64,000 nucleotides of DNA from Streptomyces aidingensis (GCF_900112355.1 NZ_FOLM01000009.1:124001-188000), one strand, 5' to 3'. Positions 53,169 to 63,022 are shown, numbered from the stretch's first letter. The notes: generated from the sequence alone by a model not told the origin. Numbers and translations are program-made.

Positions 53169-55217
53169 ATGACGACCGCCCCCGCCGAACCGCCCGCAGG
53201 CCCGGACCCGGCACCCGGCCCGGCGCCGGAACCGCTGTGGCGGCCCGGCCCGGAGCGGGTCGGACAGGCCAGGCTCACCCGCTTCCACCGCTGGGCCGCC
53301 GAGCGGCACGGCGCCCCGCAGCCGCTGTCCGGCGACCCGCAGGGCAGTTACGCGGCGCTGCACCACTGGTCGGTCACGGAGCTGGAGGCGTTCTGGCGGG
53401 CGGTCGCCGAGTGGTTCGGCGTCTCCTTCACCACGCCGTACTCGGCCGTGCTCGCCGACCGGGCGATGCCCGGCGCCCGCTGGTTCCCCGGCGCCACCCT
53501 GAACTACGCCCAGCACGCGCTGCGTGCCGCCGAGGACCCGGAGCTGGCCGGCCGCCCGGCCCTGCTCCGGGTGGACGAGCGGCACCGGCCCGAACCGGTG
53601 AGCTGGGCCGAACTGCGCCGCCAGGTCGCCGCCCTGGCCGCCTCGCTGCGCCGGCTCGGGGTCCGCCCGGGCGACCGGGTGGCCGGCTATCTGCCCAACA
53701 TCCCGGAGGCGGTGACCGCGCTGCTGGCCACCGCCGCGGTCGGCGCGGTCTGGACCTCCTGCGCCCCGGACTTCGGCGCCCGCAGCGTGCTGGACCGCTT
53801 CCGGCAGACCGAGCCCGTGGTGCTGTTCACGGTGGACGGCTACCGCTACGGCGGCAAGGAGCACGACCGCACCGCCACCGTGGCCGAGCTGCGGGCCGGC
53901 CTGCCCACGCTGCGTGCCGTGGTGCACATTCCGGTGCTGGGCGGCGCCGCGCCGCCCGGTGCCCTGGAGTGGGCGGAGCAGACCGCGGGCCCGGCCGAGC
54001 CGGAGTACGCCCAGGTGCCGTTCGACCACCCGCTGTGGGTGCTGTACTCCTCCGGCACCACCGGACTGCCCAAGGCCATCGTCCAGTCCCAGGGCGGCAT
54101 CCTGGTGGAGCACCTCAAACAGCTCGGCCTGCACTGCGACCTGGGCACCGGCGACCGGATCTTCTGGTACACCTCCACCGGCTGGATGATGTGGAACTTC
54201 CTGGTCTCCGGGCTGCTGGTGGGCGCCACCGTGGTGCTCTACGACGGCAGCCCCGGCCATCCGCACACCGGCGCCCAGTGGCTGGTGGCGGAGCGCACCC
54301 GGGCGACCCTGTTCGGCACCTCCGCGGCCTATGTGACCGCCTGCGCCAAGGCGGGGGTGCATCCGGCCCGGGACCATGACCTGTCCGCCACCCGCTGCGT
54401 CGCCACCACCGGTTCCCCGCTGCCGCCGGACGGCTTCCGCTGGCTGCACGAGGAGGTGGCGGCCGATCTGTGGATCGCCTCGGTGAGCGGCGGCACCGAC
54501 GTGTGCAGCTGCTTCGCCGGAGCGGTGCCCACTCTTCCGGTGTACACCGGTGAACTCCAGGCGGCCTGCCTGGGCACCGGTCTGCAGTCCTGGGACCCGC
54601 ACGGCAGGCCGCTGACCGACGAGGTCGGCGAGCTGGTGGTGACCACCCCGATGCCCTCGATGCCGGTGCGGTTCTGGAACGACCCGGACGGCAGCCGCTA
54701 CCGGGACAGCTACTTCGGGATGTTCCCCGGGGTGTGGCGGCACGGCGACTGGATCACGCTGACCTCCCGGGGCGGCGTGGTCATCCACGGCCGTTCCGAC
54801 TCGACCCTCAACCGCCAGGGCGTGCGGATGGGCTCGGCCGACATCTACGAGGCGGTGGAACGGCTGCCGGAGGTCCGCGAGTCCCTGGTCATCGGCGTGG
54901 AACAGCCGGACGGCGGCTACTGGATGCCGCTGTTCGTGGTGCCGGCCGAGGGCGCCGTGCTGGACGACGCGCTGCGCGAGCGCATCCGGGCCGTGCTGCG
55001 CCGGGAACTCTCGCCCCGTCATGTCCCGGACGAGGTCATCGAGATCCCCGGCGTGCCCCACACGCTGACCGGCAAGCGGATCGAGGTGCCGGTGAAGCGC
55101 ATCTTCCAGGGGGTGCCGCTGGAGAAGGCGGTCAACCCCGGGTCGGTGGACGACCCCGGGCTGCTCGCTCACTTCGCCCGGCTGGCCGCCGCGCGCGCCG
55201 CCCGCGGGGCGGACTGA
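53169..55217 (+). CDS. Acetoacetate-CoA ligase
   Basis: A 682-residue adenylate-forming enzyme. It has WRPGPERVGQARLTRFHRW near the start, the acyl-CoA synthetase N-terminal cap, the AMP-binding P-loop YSSGTTGLPKAIV, and the C-terminal hinge and catalytic Lys region VPHTLTGKRIEVPVKRIF. Its length and GWMMWNFLVSGLLVGATVV match acetoacetyl-CoA synthetases, which activate acetoacetate with ATP for ketone-body use or polyketide/PHB supply. AGGAG precedes the ATG at 53169. As I recall, the S. coelicolor orthologue lies next to ptsI in the same order. Confidence 0.88.
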   Translation: MTTAPAEPPAGPDPAPGPAPEPLWRPGPERVGQARLTRFHRWAAERHGAPQPLSGDPQGSYAALHHWSVTELEAFWRAVAEWFGVSFTTPYSAVLADRAMPGARWFPGATLNYAQHALRAAEDPELAGRPALLRVDERHRPEPVSWAELRRQVAALAASLRRLGVRPGDRVAGYLPNIPEAVTALLATAAVGAVWTSCAPDFGARSVLDRFRQTEPVVLFTVDGYRYGGKEHDRTATVAELRAGLPTLRAVVHIPVLGGAAPPGALEWAEQTAGPAEPEYAQVPFDHPLWVLYSSGTTGLPKAIVQSQGGILVEHLKQLGLHCDLGTGDRIFWYTSTGWMMWNFLVSGLLVGATVVLYDGSPGHPHTGAQWLVAERTRATLFGTSAAYVTACAKAGVHPARDHDLSATRCVATTGSPLPPDGFRWLHEEVAADLWIASVSGGTDVCSCFAGAVPTLPVYTGELQAACLGTGLQSWDPHGRPLTDEVGELVVTTPMPSMPVRFWNDPDGSRYRDSYFGMFPGVWRHGDWITLTSRGGVVIHGRSDSTLNRQGVRMGSADIYEAVERLPEVRESLVIGVEQPDGGYWMPLFVVPAEGAVLDDALRERIRAVLRRELSPRHVPDEVIEIPGVPHTLTGKRIEVPVKRIFQGVPLEKAVNPGSVDDPGLLAHFARLAAARAARGAD

Positions 55218-55312
55218 CGGCCGCCCGGGCCGCCGCCGGCCGGGCGCGATTGTCAGACCGACCCCCTACTCTCGGTGAGCGAAGATACTCGCTGAGCAAC
55301 GGGGGGAATCCG

Positions 55313-56218
55313 ATGCCGCGCACCCGCAAGCCCGCCGGCCCTGTCCGGCCCGTCACCTCCGCCCGGGACTTCACCCGGGAGACCGTGCGCACCGTGGCGG
55401 TGCTCGCCGATGAGGCGAGCTTCGCCCGGATGCACCAGTACGCCGCCTTCCGGCACGAGAGCCATCCCGACTATCTGCGGCGCCTGGAGCGCCATCTGCG
55501 CCGCCTGCTCCGCAACGGCGGCTACACCCAGGTCGCGCTGTTCGACCCGGAGGAGTACGCCGAGTTCTGCACCGTGCGCGAGCTCGATCCGGGCCATGCC
55601 GCCAGCCGCGCCCGGTACGCGGGGGAGATCGCCACCGCGGGACCTGCCGTGCGCTACCGCGGGCAGCCGCTGGCCCGGCTGCTGCCCGAACTGGTGGCGG
55701 TGCGGGACCGGCAGCAGCTCTGGAGCCAGTGCCGGGAGCTGCTGCTCGGCGCCGGAAGCTGCCCGGGCTGCGGCACCCCGCACGCCGACTGCGGGGTGCG
55801 GCGGGCCGCGGCGGGACTGGCCGCCGTGCTGGCGGGCACCGGCCCCGGCGCGCATCACCTGGTGTGCACGGTGCTCGCGGATTCCGGCCCGCTCAGCGCC
55901 GCCATGCACGCCGAGCGGGACGCCCGGGGCAGTACCGCCCTGCCCGAGCCGGACACCATGCTGCTGTCCATGGTGCTGGCCGTCGCCCTGGCCACCGGCC
56001 GCGCCGGAGGGCTGGTGCTGCGCGAGGCCGGGTCCGGCGGCGAGGCCGTCCTCGGCTGGGCCACGGAGGACGGCTGGCTGCGTCCGCTGAGCGAGGCGGA
56101 GATCTTCGCCGCCTACTGCACCGACCCGCACAGCGGTGAACCGGTCCCGCCCGAGCCGGGCATCACCTACCGGGCCGCGCCGCCCCTGCCGCCGCCGCCT
56201 CCCTGTCCCGGCCCCTGA
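55313..56218 (+). CDS. Conserved-looking protein of unknown function (301 residues)
   Basis: A 301-residue soluble protein with a Cys cluster (CPGCGTPHADC) near the middle that may bind zinc, helical N-terminal sequence, and a Pro-rich C-terminus. The start at 55313 follows GGGGGG. It is convergent with ptsI, with 10 bp between. No family is recognised. Confidence 0.7.
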   Translation: MPRTRKPAGPVRPVTSARDFTRETVRTVAVLADEASFARMHQYAAFRHESHPDYLRRLERHLRRLLRNGGYTQVALFDPEEYAEFCTVRELDPGHAASRARYAGEIATAGPAVRYRGQPLARLLPELVAVRDRQQLWSQCRELLLGAGSCPGCGTPHADCGVRRAAAGLAAVLAGTGPGAHHLVCTVLADSGPLSAAMHAERDARGSTALPEPDTMLLSMVLAVALATGRAGGLVLREAGSGGEAVLGWATEDGWLRPLSEAEIFAAYCTDPHSGEPVPPEPGITYRAAPPLPPPPPCPGP

Positions 56219-56228
56219 GCCCCGGGCG

Positions 56229-57908
56229 CTATTCGCCGCTCAGCACGGAGTGGGCGGCGGCGCGGGCCTCCTCGGCCTCCTCGGCCGCCCGGGCCGCGGC
56301 GGCGGCCCGTTCGCACTGGGCCAGAGTGTGCCGGGCCAGGGCGGCGCGCACATAGGGCAGCGCCGAGGCGGCCATGGACAGACTGGTCACGCCCAGCCCG
56401 GTGAGCACGCAGGCCAGCAGCGGATCGGCCGCCGCCTCGCCGCACACCCCGCAGCTCTTGCCCTCGGCCTTGGCCGCCTCGGCGGCCAGGGCCACCAGGT
56501 CCAGCAGGGCCGGCTGCCACGGGTCCTGGAGCCGGGAGACGGCGCCCACCTGACGGTCGGCGGCAAAGGCGTACTGCGCCAGGTCGTTGGTGCCCAGCGA
56601 GAGGAACTCCACCTCCTGGAGGACGGCCCGGGCGCGCAGCGCCGCGGAGGGGATCTCCACCATGGCGCCGGCCCTGGCCCGCAGCCCGGCCTCCCGGCAG
56701 GCGTCGGCGAACGCCCGGGCGTCCGCCCGGTCGGCCACCATCGGGGCCATCACCTCCAGATAGACGGGCAGCCCCTCGGCCGCCCGGGCCAGCGCCCGCA
56801 ACTGGGTCAGCAGCACCCCCGGGTGGTCCAGCAGGGCGCGCAGGCCCCGGACGCCCAGCGCCGGGTTGGGCTCCTCCGCGGGGGTCGCGGGGGTGAGGAA
56901 GGCCAGCGGCTTGTCCGCCCCGGCGTCCAGCACCCGGACCACCACCCGGCCCTCCGGGAACGCCTGGAGCACCTGCCGGTACACCTCGGCCTGCATGTCC
57001 TCGGACGGCGGGCGGCCGTCGCTCTCCAGAAAGAGGAACTCCGTGCGGAACAGCCCGACCCCTTCGGCGCCCGCCTCCAGCGCCGCCGGCACATCGGCCG
57101 GTCCGCCGATGTTGGCCAGCAGGGGGATCTTGTGGCCGTCCGAGGTGGCGCCCGGGCCGGCCGCGGCGGCCAGCGCCGCCCGCCGCTCCTCGGCGGCCCG
57201 GGCCAGTTCCGCGCGCTCGGCCGCGTCCGGGTTGACCACCACCTCACCGCTGCTGCCGTCCACCGCCACCAGCGTGCCCTCGGGCAGCTCCACCGCGCCC
57301 GGCAGCGCCACCACCGCGGGCACCCCCAGGGCCCGTGCCAGGATCGCGCTGTGACTGGTCGGCCCGCCCTCCTCGGTGACGAAGCCCAGCACCAGGGAGG
57401 GATCGAGCAGCGCGGTGTCGGCCGGCGCCAGATCGCGGGCGAGCAGCACGAACGGCTCGTCGCTGTCCGGCACCCCGGGCATCGGCACGCCCAGCAGCCG
57501 GGCCACCATCCGGTTGCGCACATCGTCGAGGTCGGCCACCCGGCCGGCCAGATAGTCGCCCGCGCCGGCCAGCAGCGCCCGGTAGGCGGCGAAGGCGTCG
57601 TAGGCGGCCCGCTCGGCGGTCGAGCCGACCGCGATCCGCCGTTCGATGTCCGCCATCAGCTCCGGGTCCCGGGCCATCAGCGACTGGGCCTCCAGCACGG
57701 CCTGGGCCTCGCCGCCGGCCAGATTGCCCCGGGCGACCAGATCGGCGGCCACCGCCTCGGCGGCCTGCCGCGCCCGGGCCTGCTCGCGGGGCGCCTCGCC
57801 GGGGGCGATCCGCCGGGCGGGCGGTTCCAGCAGGGCGGTGCCCATGTGGCGCACCTCGCCGATCGCCACTCCGTGGCTGACCCCGACCCCTTGCAGCTTT
57901 GCGTCCAT
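56229..57908 (-). CDS. ptsI: PTS enzyme I (phosphoenolpyruvate-protein phosphotransferase)
   Basis: A 559-residue protein. The phospho-His is in EEGGPTSHSAILARALGVPA (H186). The PEP-binding domain has LFRTEFLFLE, VRVLDAGADKP, FLSLGTNDLAQYAFAADR and the catalytic Cys in CGVCGEAAADP. EI takes phosphate from PEP and gives it to HPr, which feeds DhaM and EIIA. It is the second gene of the crr-ptsI operon, with one base between stop and start. Control by a DasR-type operator upstream of crr is likely for both. Confidence 0.95.
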   Translation of the reverse strand: MDAKLQGVGVSHGVAIGEVRHMGTALLEPPARRIAPGEAPREQARARQAAEAVAADLVARGNLAGGEAQAVLEAQSLMARDPELMADIERRIAVGSTAERAAYDAFAAYRALLAGAGDYLAGRVADLDDVRNRMVARLLGVPMPGVPDSDEPFVLLARDLAPADTALLDPSLVLGFVTEEGGPTSHSAILARALGVPAVVALPGAVELPEGTLVAVDGSSGEVVVNPDAAERAELARAAEERRAALAAAAGPGATSDGHKIPLLANIGGPADVPAALEAGAEGVGLFRTEFLFLESDGRPPSEDMQAEVYRQVLQAFPEGRVVVRVLDAGADKPLAFLTPATPAEEPNPALGVRGLRALLDHPGVLLTQLRALARAAEGLPVYLEVMAPMVADRADARAFADACREAGLRARAGAMVEIPSAALRARAVLQEVEFLSLGTNDLAQYAFAADRQVGAVSRLQDPWQPALLDLVALAAEAAKAEGKSCGVCGEAAADPLLACVLTGLGVTSLSMAASALPYVRAALARHTLAQCERAAAAARAAEEAEEARAAAHSVLSGE

Positions 57909-57909
57909 C

Positions 57910-58386
57910 TCACGCGCCTTCGGACTCGGTTGCGGTGGAGGTCCAGTGGAACAGTGTGTCCCCGGCCCGTACCTCGCGCCCGTCGGCCAGGCCGGTCAGC
58001 GCCTCGGCCGTGGCCTCCAGCGCCACCACCGGGCACACCGGGGACCGTCCGGCCGCCGCCACCGCCGCCGGGTCCCACTCGATCACCGGCCGGCCGCGCA
58101 CCACGGTGTCCCCCTTGGCCACCAGCACCCGGAAGCCCTCGCCGGCGAGCTGCACGGTGTCGATGCCCAGATGGGTGAGCACACCATGGCCGTGGTCGTC
58201 CAGCACCACGAAGGCGTGCGGGTGCAGGGAGACGATCGTGCCGTCCACCGGGGCGAGCGCGGCGGCGGGTGCCCGCACCGGGTCGACGGCCGTGCCCGGG
58301 CCCACCATGGATCCGGCGAACACCGGATCGGGCACCTGGGCGAGCCCGACGGCCCGCCCGCTCACGGGTGACGAAACAGTGATCAT
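57910..58386 (-). CDS. crr: PTS glucose-type EIIA component
   Basis: A 158-residue EIIA-Glc/EIIA-GlcNAc-like protein. The two His of the active site are in SLHPHAFVVLDDHG (H57) and GVLTHLGIDTVQL (H72). In streptomycetes Crr passes phosphate to sugar permeases such as those for N-acetylglucosamine. It is the first gene of the operon, with a promoter and a palindromic DasR-type site about 60-95 bp upstream. Confidence 0.93.
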   Translation of the reverse strand: MITVSSPVSGRAVGLAQVPDPVFAGSMVGPGTAVDPVRAPAAALAPVDGTIVSLHPHAFVVLDDHGHGVLTHLGIDTVQLAGEGFRVLVAKGDTVVRGRPVIEWDPAAVAAAGRSPVCPVVALEATAEALTGLADGREVRAGDTLFHWTSTATESEGA

Positions 58387-58450
58387 GGCTGGCCTGGCCT
58401 CTCCGGGCGCGGCGGCACCGGGAGAGCCGCCTGATGCTGGTGCTGGTCCG

Positions 58451-58480
58451 GGTATAGGTCTAGACCTGCTGCCGGGTCAA
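58451..58480 (-). promoter_or_regulatory. Promoter of crr-ptsI
   Basis: On the minus strand TTGACC (58475-58480) and TATACC (58451-58456) are 18 bp apart. Transcription would begin near 58444, leaving a leader of about 57 nt. A palindrome fills most of the spacer. Confidence 0.6.
58456..58467. promoter_or_regulatory. DasR-type operator (dre-like palindrome)
   Basis: AGGTCTAGACCT is a perfect 12-bp palindrome that matches the core of the streptomycete dre site (TGGTCTAGACCA). DasR is the GntR-family repressor that is released by glucosamine-6-phosphate and controls PTS genes including crr and ptsI. The site lies within the promoter, between -35 and -10, as expected for repression. Confidence 0.7.
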
Positions 58481-58718
58481 GTCCCCCGGGCCGGTTCTGC
58501 CCGGTTCTGAGAATATGCCATGGTTACGTGGTGTTTCGTGCCGCGTCATGGTGGTGTACGGGCCGTGCCCCGGCCCGGGCGGCGGCCCCGCGCACCGGGC
58601 CGGTAGGGTCGAGGCGGCACCGCGGACGGCGGCCGGCAACCCGTCCGTCCGGCCGGGTCCACAGCTTCACACGGACAGGCGCGCGGACAGGCGCCGGTAT
58701 GCACGGGAGGGCCCGCCG

Positions 58719-59327
58719 GTGGACGCCGAGGAGACAGGCATGCAGACCGACCGGGTGCTCACCGTTCCCAATCTGCTGAGCATGGCCCGGCTGGCGGGCG
58801 TACCGGTCTTCCTGTGGCTGATCCTCTCCCCGGTCTTCGACGGCCCCGACCTGGACGGCTGGGCGCTGGCCGTGCTGGCCTTCAGTGGTGTCAGCGACTA
58901 TCTGGACGGCAAGCTCGCCCGCCGCTGGAACCAGATCAGCGCGCTGGGCCGGGTCCTGGACCCGGCCGCCGACCGGCTCTACATTCTCGCCACTCTCACC
59001 GGCCTCACCTGGCGCGAGATCGTGCCCCTGTGGCTGGCGGCGCTGCTGCTCGCCCGGGAACTGATGCTGCTGGTGGCGGTCTGGCTGCTGGACCGGCACG
59101 GCTATGCCCCGCCGCAGGTGAACTTCCTCGGCAAGGCCGCGACCCTCTGTCTGATGTACGCATTTCCCCTGTTGCTGCTCAGTGACGGAAGTGGCTGGCT
59201 GTCGTCACTGGCTGCTATGTTCGGATGGGCGTTCGCCTGGTGGGGTACAGCGTTGTACTGGTGGGCAGGGATGCTCTACGTCGTCCAGGTCCGCCGACTG
59301 CTGAAGGCGACCGCCACAGCCGGCTGA
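58719..59327 (+). CDS. CDP-alcohol phosphatidyltransferase (PgsA-type)
   Basis: A 202-residue membrane enzyme. The class motif D-G-x2-A-R-x8-G-x3-D-x3-D is complete, running from D63 to D85 (GKLARRW, then GRVLDPAAD), and it has several transmembrane helices. These enzymes join a CDP-activated lipid to an alcohol, such as glycerol-3-phosphate or inositol phosphate. Start: GTG at 58719 with GGGAGGG upstream; the longer open frame from 58515 is probably not coding. It precedes the ManC-like gene by 156 bp. The exact acceptor is not determined by the sequence. Confidence 0.88.
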   Translation: MDAEETGMQTDRVLTVPNLLSMARLAGVPVFLWLILSPVFDGPDLDGWALAVLAFSGVSDYLDGKLARRWNQISALGRVLDPAADRLYILATLTGLTWREIVPLWLAALLLARELMLLVAVWLLDRHGYAPPQVNFLGKAATLCLMYAFPLLLLSDGSGWLSSLAAMFGWAFAWWGTALYWWAGMLYVVQVRRLLKATATAG

Positions 59328-59483
59328 ACCCGCCCCGCCGGGACGGCACGGGACCGAAGGACCCGCATCGAGCACCTCCCCGGGGAACGACGTCACCACG
59401 ACGCCGGAGGGATTTCCGGGCACCGCCCTCCGGACGGGCGCGGCCGGCATGACTGTCGACTCTCTGAGGAGGAGACTTCCGAT

Positions 59484-61979
59484 ATGAAGGCCGTCGTGAT
59501 GGCGGGCGGAGAAGGCACCAGGCTGCGGCCCATGACCGCCAGCATGCCCAAACCGCTGCTGCCGGTCGCCAATCGCCCGATCATGGAGCACGTCCTGAGG
59601 CTGCTCAAGCAGCACGGGCTGACCGAGACCGTGGTCACCGTCCAGTTCCTCGCCTCCCTGGTGAAGAACTACTTCGGGGACGGCGAAGAGCTCGGCATGG
59701 AACTGACCTATGCCCACGAGGAGAAGCCGCTGGGCACCGCGGGCAGCGTGAAGAACGCCGAGGAGGCGCTCAAGGACGACTCCTTCCTGGTCATCTCCGG
59801 GGACGCGCTCACCGATTTCGACCTCACCGATCTGGTCCGCTACCACCGCGAGAAGGGCGCACTGGTCACCGTCTGCCTCACCCGGGTGCCCAATCCGCTG
59901 GAGTTCGGCATCACCATCGTCGACGACGAGGGCCGGGTGGAGCGTTTCCTGGAGAAGCCCACCTGGGGCCAGGTCTTCTCCGACACCGTCAACACCGGCA
60001 TCTATGTCATGGAGCCGGAGGTGTTCGAGTATGTCGAGGCGGACGTCTCCGTCGACTGGTCCGGCGACGTCTTCCCCCGGCTGCTCAAGGAGGGCCGCCC
60101 GATCTACGGCTATGTGGCCGAGGGCTACTGGGAGGACGTCGGCACCCACGAGAGCTATGTCAAGGCCCAGGCCGATGTGCTGGAGGGCCGGGTGCGGGCC
60201 GACCTCGACGGCTTCGAGATCTCGCCCGGCGTCTGGGTCGCCGAGGGCGCCGAGGTGCACCCCGACGCCCGGCTGCGCGGCCCGCTCTACATCGGCGACT
60301 ACGCCAAGGTGGAGGCCGGCGCCGAGATCCGCGAGCACACGGTGGTCGGCTCCAACGTGGTGGTCAAGTCCGACGCCTTCCTGCACAAGGCGGTGATCCA
60401 CGACAACGTCTACATCGGCCCGCAGTCCAATCTGCGCGGCTGCGTGATCGGCAAGAACACCGATGTGATGCGGGCCGCCCGGATCGAGGACGGCGCGGTC
60501 ATCGGGGACGAGTGCCTGATCGGTGAAGAATCGATTGTGCAGGGCAATGTCCGGGTCTACCCGTTCAAGACCGTGGAGGCCGGCGCCTTCGTCTCCACCT
60601 CGGTGATCTGGGAGTCCCGCGGCCAGGCCAATCTGTTCGGCGCCCGCGGCGTCTCCGGGATCATGAACGTCGAGATCACCCCGGAGCTGGCGGTCCGGCT
60701 GGCCAGCGCCTATGCCACCACCCTGAAGAAGGGCTCCACCGTCACCACCGCCCGGGACCACTCCCGGGGCGCCCGGGCCCTGAAACGGGCCGTCATCTCC
60801 GCCCTCCAGGCCAGCGCCATCGACGTCCGCGACCTGGAGAACGTCCCGCTTCCGGTGGCCCGCCAGCAGACCGCCCGGGGCAGCGCCGGCGGCATCATGA
60901 TCCGCACCACCCCCGGCCGGTCCGACTCCCTGGACATCCTCTTCCTGGACGAGCGCGGCGCCGACCTCTCCCAGGCCGCCCAGCGCAAGCTGGACCGGGT
61001 CTACGCCCGCCAGGAGTACCGCCGCGCCTTCCCCGGCGAGATCGGCGACCTGTCCTTCCCGGCCAGCGTCTTCGACGCCTACACCGGGTCGCTGATGCGT
61101 GCCGTGGACACCACCGGCGTGGCCGAGTCCGGCCTGAAGATCGTGGTGGACGCCGCGCACGGCAGCGCCGGCCTGGTGCTGCCCAGCCTGCTGGGCCGGC
61201 TCGGCGTGGAGTCCCTCACCATCAACCCCGGCCTGGACGAGACCCATCCGACCGAGACCGCCGAGGAGCGCCGGGCCGGCCTGGTCCGCCTCGGCGAGAT
61301 CGTGGCCTCCTCCCGCGCCGCCTTCGGGGTCCGCTTCGGCCCGGTCGGCGAACGCCTCTCCCTGGTCGACGAGCGCGGCCGGATCGTGGACGACCACCGC
61401 GCCCTGCTGGTGATGCTCGACCTGATCGCCGCCGAGCGGCGCAGCGGCCGGGTGGCACTGCCGGTCACCACCACCCGCATCGCCGAACAGGTCGCCGCCT
61501 ACCACGGCACCCAGGTGGAGTGGACCACCACCTCGCCCGACGACCTGACCCGGGTCGCCCTCAAGGACGGCACGGTGTTCGGCGGCGACGGCCGCGGCGG
61601 CTTCATCGTCCCCGAGTTCAGCAGCGTCTTCGACGCGGCTGCCGCCTTCGCCCGGCTGGTCGGCCTGGTGGCCCGCACCCAGCTCTCGCTCAGCCAGATC
61701 GACGCCCGGATTCCGCGCGCCCATCTCCAGCGGCGCGAGATCGCCACCCCGTGGGCGGTGAAGGGCATGGTCATGCGCCGGGTGGTGGAGGCCGCCGGGG
61801 ACCGCTCGGTGGACACCACCGACGGCGTCCGGGTGGTCGAGGCGGACGGCCGCTGGGTGCTGGTGCTGCCCGACCCGGCCGAGGCCGTCACCCATCTGTG
61901 GGCCGAGGGCCCGGACGACGACGCGGCCCGCGAACTGCTCGACACCTGGACCGCGGTGGTCGACACCGCCTCCGGCTGA
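59484..61979 (+). CDS. Mannose-1-phosphate guanylyltransferase-like fused to a PMM-like domain
   Basis: An 831-residue protein. An NTP-transferase domain (~1-235, with [14 protein letters not shown] and [11 protein letters not shown]) and a left-handed beta-helix of hexapeptide repeats (~245-360, [17 protein letters not shown]) are followed by a phosphohexomutase-like domain (~370-831). That last domain has no TASHNP-type phosphoserine loop and only GGDGRGGF where the mutase metal loop should be, so it is probably inactive or regulatory. GDP-mannose made here would serve the cell envelope and PimB/MgtA-like glycosyltransferases. A GAGGAGGAG site before 59484 fixes the start. Confidence 0.8.
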   Translation: MKAVVMAGGEGTRLRPMTASMPKPLLPVANRPIMEHVLRLLKQHGLTETVVTVQFLASLVKNYFGDGEELGMELTYAHEEKPLGTAGSVKNAEEALKDDSFLVISGDALTDFDLTDLVRYHREKGALVTVCLTRVPNPLEFGITIVDDEGRVERFLEKPTWGQVFSDTVNTGIYVMEPEVFEYVEADVSVDWSGDVFPRLLKEGRPIYGYVAEGYWEDVGTHESYVKAQADVLEGRVRADLDGFEISPGVWVAEGAEVHPDARLRGPLYIGDYAKVEAGAEIREHTVVGSNVVVKSDAFLHKAVIHDNVYIGPQSNLRGCVIGKNTDVMRAARIEDGAVIGDECLIGEESIVQGNVRVYPFKTVEAGAFVSTSVIWESRGQANLFGARGVSGIMNVEITPELAVRLASAYATTLKKGSTVTTARDHSRGARALKRAVISALQASAIDVRDLENVPLPVARQQTARGSAGGIMIRTTPGRSDSLDILFLDERGADLSQAAQRKLDRVYARQEYRRAFPGEIGDLSFPASVFDAYTGSLMRAVDTTGVAESGLKIVVDAAHGSAGLVLPSLLGRLGVESLTINPGLDETHPTETAEERRAGLVRLGEIVASSRAAFGVRFGPVGERLSLVDERGRIVDDHRALLVMLDLIAAERRSGRVALPVTTTRIAEQVAAYHGTQVEWTTTSPDDLTRVALKDGTVFGGDGRGGFIVPEFSSVFDAAAAFARLVGLVARTQLSLSQIDARIPRAHLQRREIATPWAVKGMVMRRVVEAAGDRSVDTTDGVRVVEADGRWVLVLPDPAEAVTHLWAEGPDDDAARELLDTWTAVVDTASG

Positions 61980-62011
61980 CCGCCCGGCCGGCCCGTCCGC
62001 CGTACGGGTGA

Positions 62012-62047
62012 GGCGCCGCCCGGGCCGGGCCCGGCCCGGGCGGCGCC
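62012..62047. terminator. 36-bp perfect palindrome after the ManC-like gene
   Basis: Positions 62012-62029 are the exact reverse complement of 62030-62047. It would fold as a very stable hairpin about 30 nt after the stop and is a likely terminator, though it also lies 58 bp upstream of the DUF881 gene. Confidence 0.65.
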
Positions 62048-62091
62048 GCCCTCCCGCCGGGGGCGCTTTCCGCCCTGCCGTGCGCCCGTGC

Positions 62092-62097
62092 GACCAT
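62092..62097 (+). promoter_or_regulatory. -10-like box of the first DUF881 gene, leaderless
   Basis: GACCAT lies 7 nt before the ATG at 62105. The first base differs from TANNNT, so support is weak. Confidence 0.3.
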
Positions 62098-62104
62098 GTC
62101 CGCC

Positions 62105-63022
62105 ATGCCACAGCAGCGCGGAGCCCCCGGCCCCTCCCCGGACGCCCCGGACCGGGCCGCCGCGGCCCGCCCGGACGCCTCCATGTGGCTGCTCAACCAG
62201 GTCATGGACCACACCCTCGACGAGGGCTACGAGGAGGAGGCCGCCCGGCGGGCGGCCGAGGGCCGCACCGCGGAAACCGGCCCGCTCCGCCCCTGGCTGA
62301 TCGCCGGCACCCTGCTGATCGCCATGGTCATCACCCTGGGCGCCGCCCAGGCCCGCAGCTCCCTGCCGGCCGTGGCCAAGGAGCGCCGGGAGCTCATCGA
62401 CCGGATCGAGAGCGGCACCGAGCGGGCCGACCGGCTCCAGGAGGAGGTCGACGCGCTCCGTGACGACCTGGCCGACCGGGAACGCGAGGCGCTCCGCGAG
62501 GAGGGCGGCGAACAGGCCGAGCTGACCGCGCTGCTGGCCGGCGCGGTCGCCGTCACCGGCCCGGGCCTGGAGATCGTGGTCGACGACGCGGAGAGCGTCG
62601 CCCAGGGCCTGCCGGACGGCGCGCGCGACGACACCGACACGGGCCGGGTGCGGGACCGCGACCTCCAGCGGATCGTCAACGGCCTGTGGGCCTCCGGCGC
62701 CGAGGCCGTCGCGGTCAACGGCCGGCGGCTCACCGCGCTGTCCGCCATCCGGCACGCCGGAGAGGCCATCCTCGTGGACAACCGCCCGCTGGTGCCGCCG
62801 TACACCATCCGGGCGGTCGGCGACGGGCCGGTGCTGCGGGACGCCTTCGAGGAGTTCCAGGAGAACCTCAGCAGCGATCTGCTGACCCTGGAGGAGCTGG
62901 AGGAGTACTTCGGCATCCAGGTCGAGATGGCGGTCCGGGAGGAGCTGCGGCTGCCGGCCTCGGCGGGACTCACCCTGCGGACCGCCGAACCCCTGCAGAC
63001 AGGAGAAGGAAACACACCGTGA
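62105..63022 (+). CDS. DUF881 family protein, first copy
   Basis: A 305-residue single-pass membrane protein. A ~60-residue cytosolic N-terminus precedes TM (~63-83, PWLIAGTLLIAMVITLGAAQ), a coiled coil (~90-140) and the DUF881 domain (~145-300, GLEIVVDDAESV, GAEAVAVNGRRLTA). DUF881 proteins are common in actinobacteria and firmicutes near division and envelope genes; function is unknown. Start: ATG at 62105 or 62096; both are possible. Its stop overlaps the next start. Confidence 0.8.
   Translation: MPQQRGAPGPSPDAPDRAAAARPDASMWLLNQVMDHTLDEGYEEEAARRAAEGRTAETGPLRPWLIAGTLLIAMVITLGAAQARSSLPAVAKERRELIDRIESGTERADRLQEEVDALRDDLADREREALREEGGEQAELTALLAGAVAVTGPGLEIVVDDAESVAQGLPDGARDDTDTGRVRDRDLQRIVNGLWASGAEAVAVNGRRLTALSAIRHAGEAILVDNRPLVPPYTIRAVGDGPVLRDAFEEFQENLSSDLLTLEELEEYFGIQVEMAVREELRLPASAGLTLRTAEPLQTGEGNTP

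Larger units (their letters stand above)
58387..58718. other. Divergent region between crr and the phosphatidyltransferase gene
   Basis: 332 bp with no supported gene. The left part holds the crr promoter and operator. The right part has TAGGGT (58604-58609), a possible -10 box for the phosphatidyltransferase gene with a leader of about 100 nt. Confidence 0.5.

Noticed and set aside
59205-62111. 968-codon open frame on the minus strand
   Set aside because: Antisense to the ManC-like gene, with His/Asp/Gly-rich translation and no motif.
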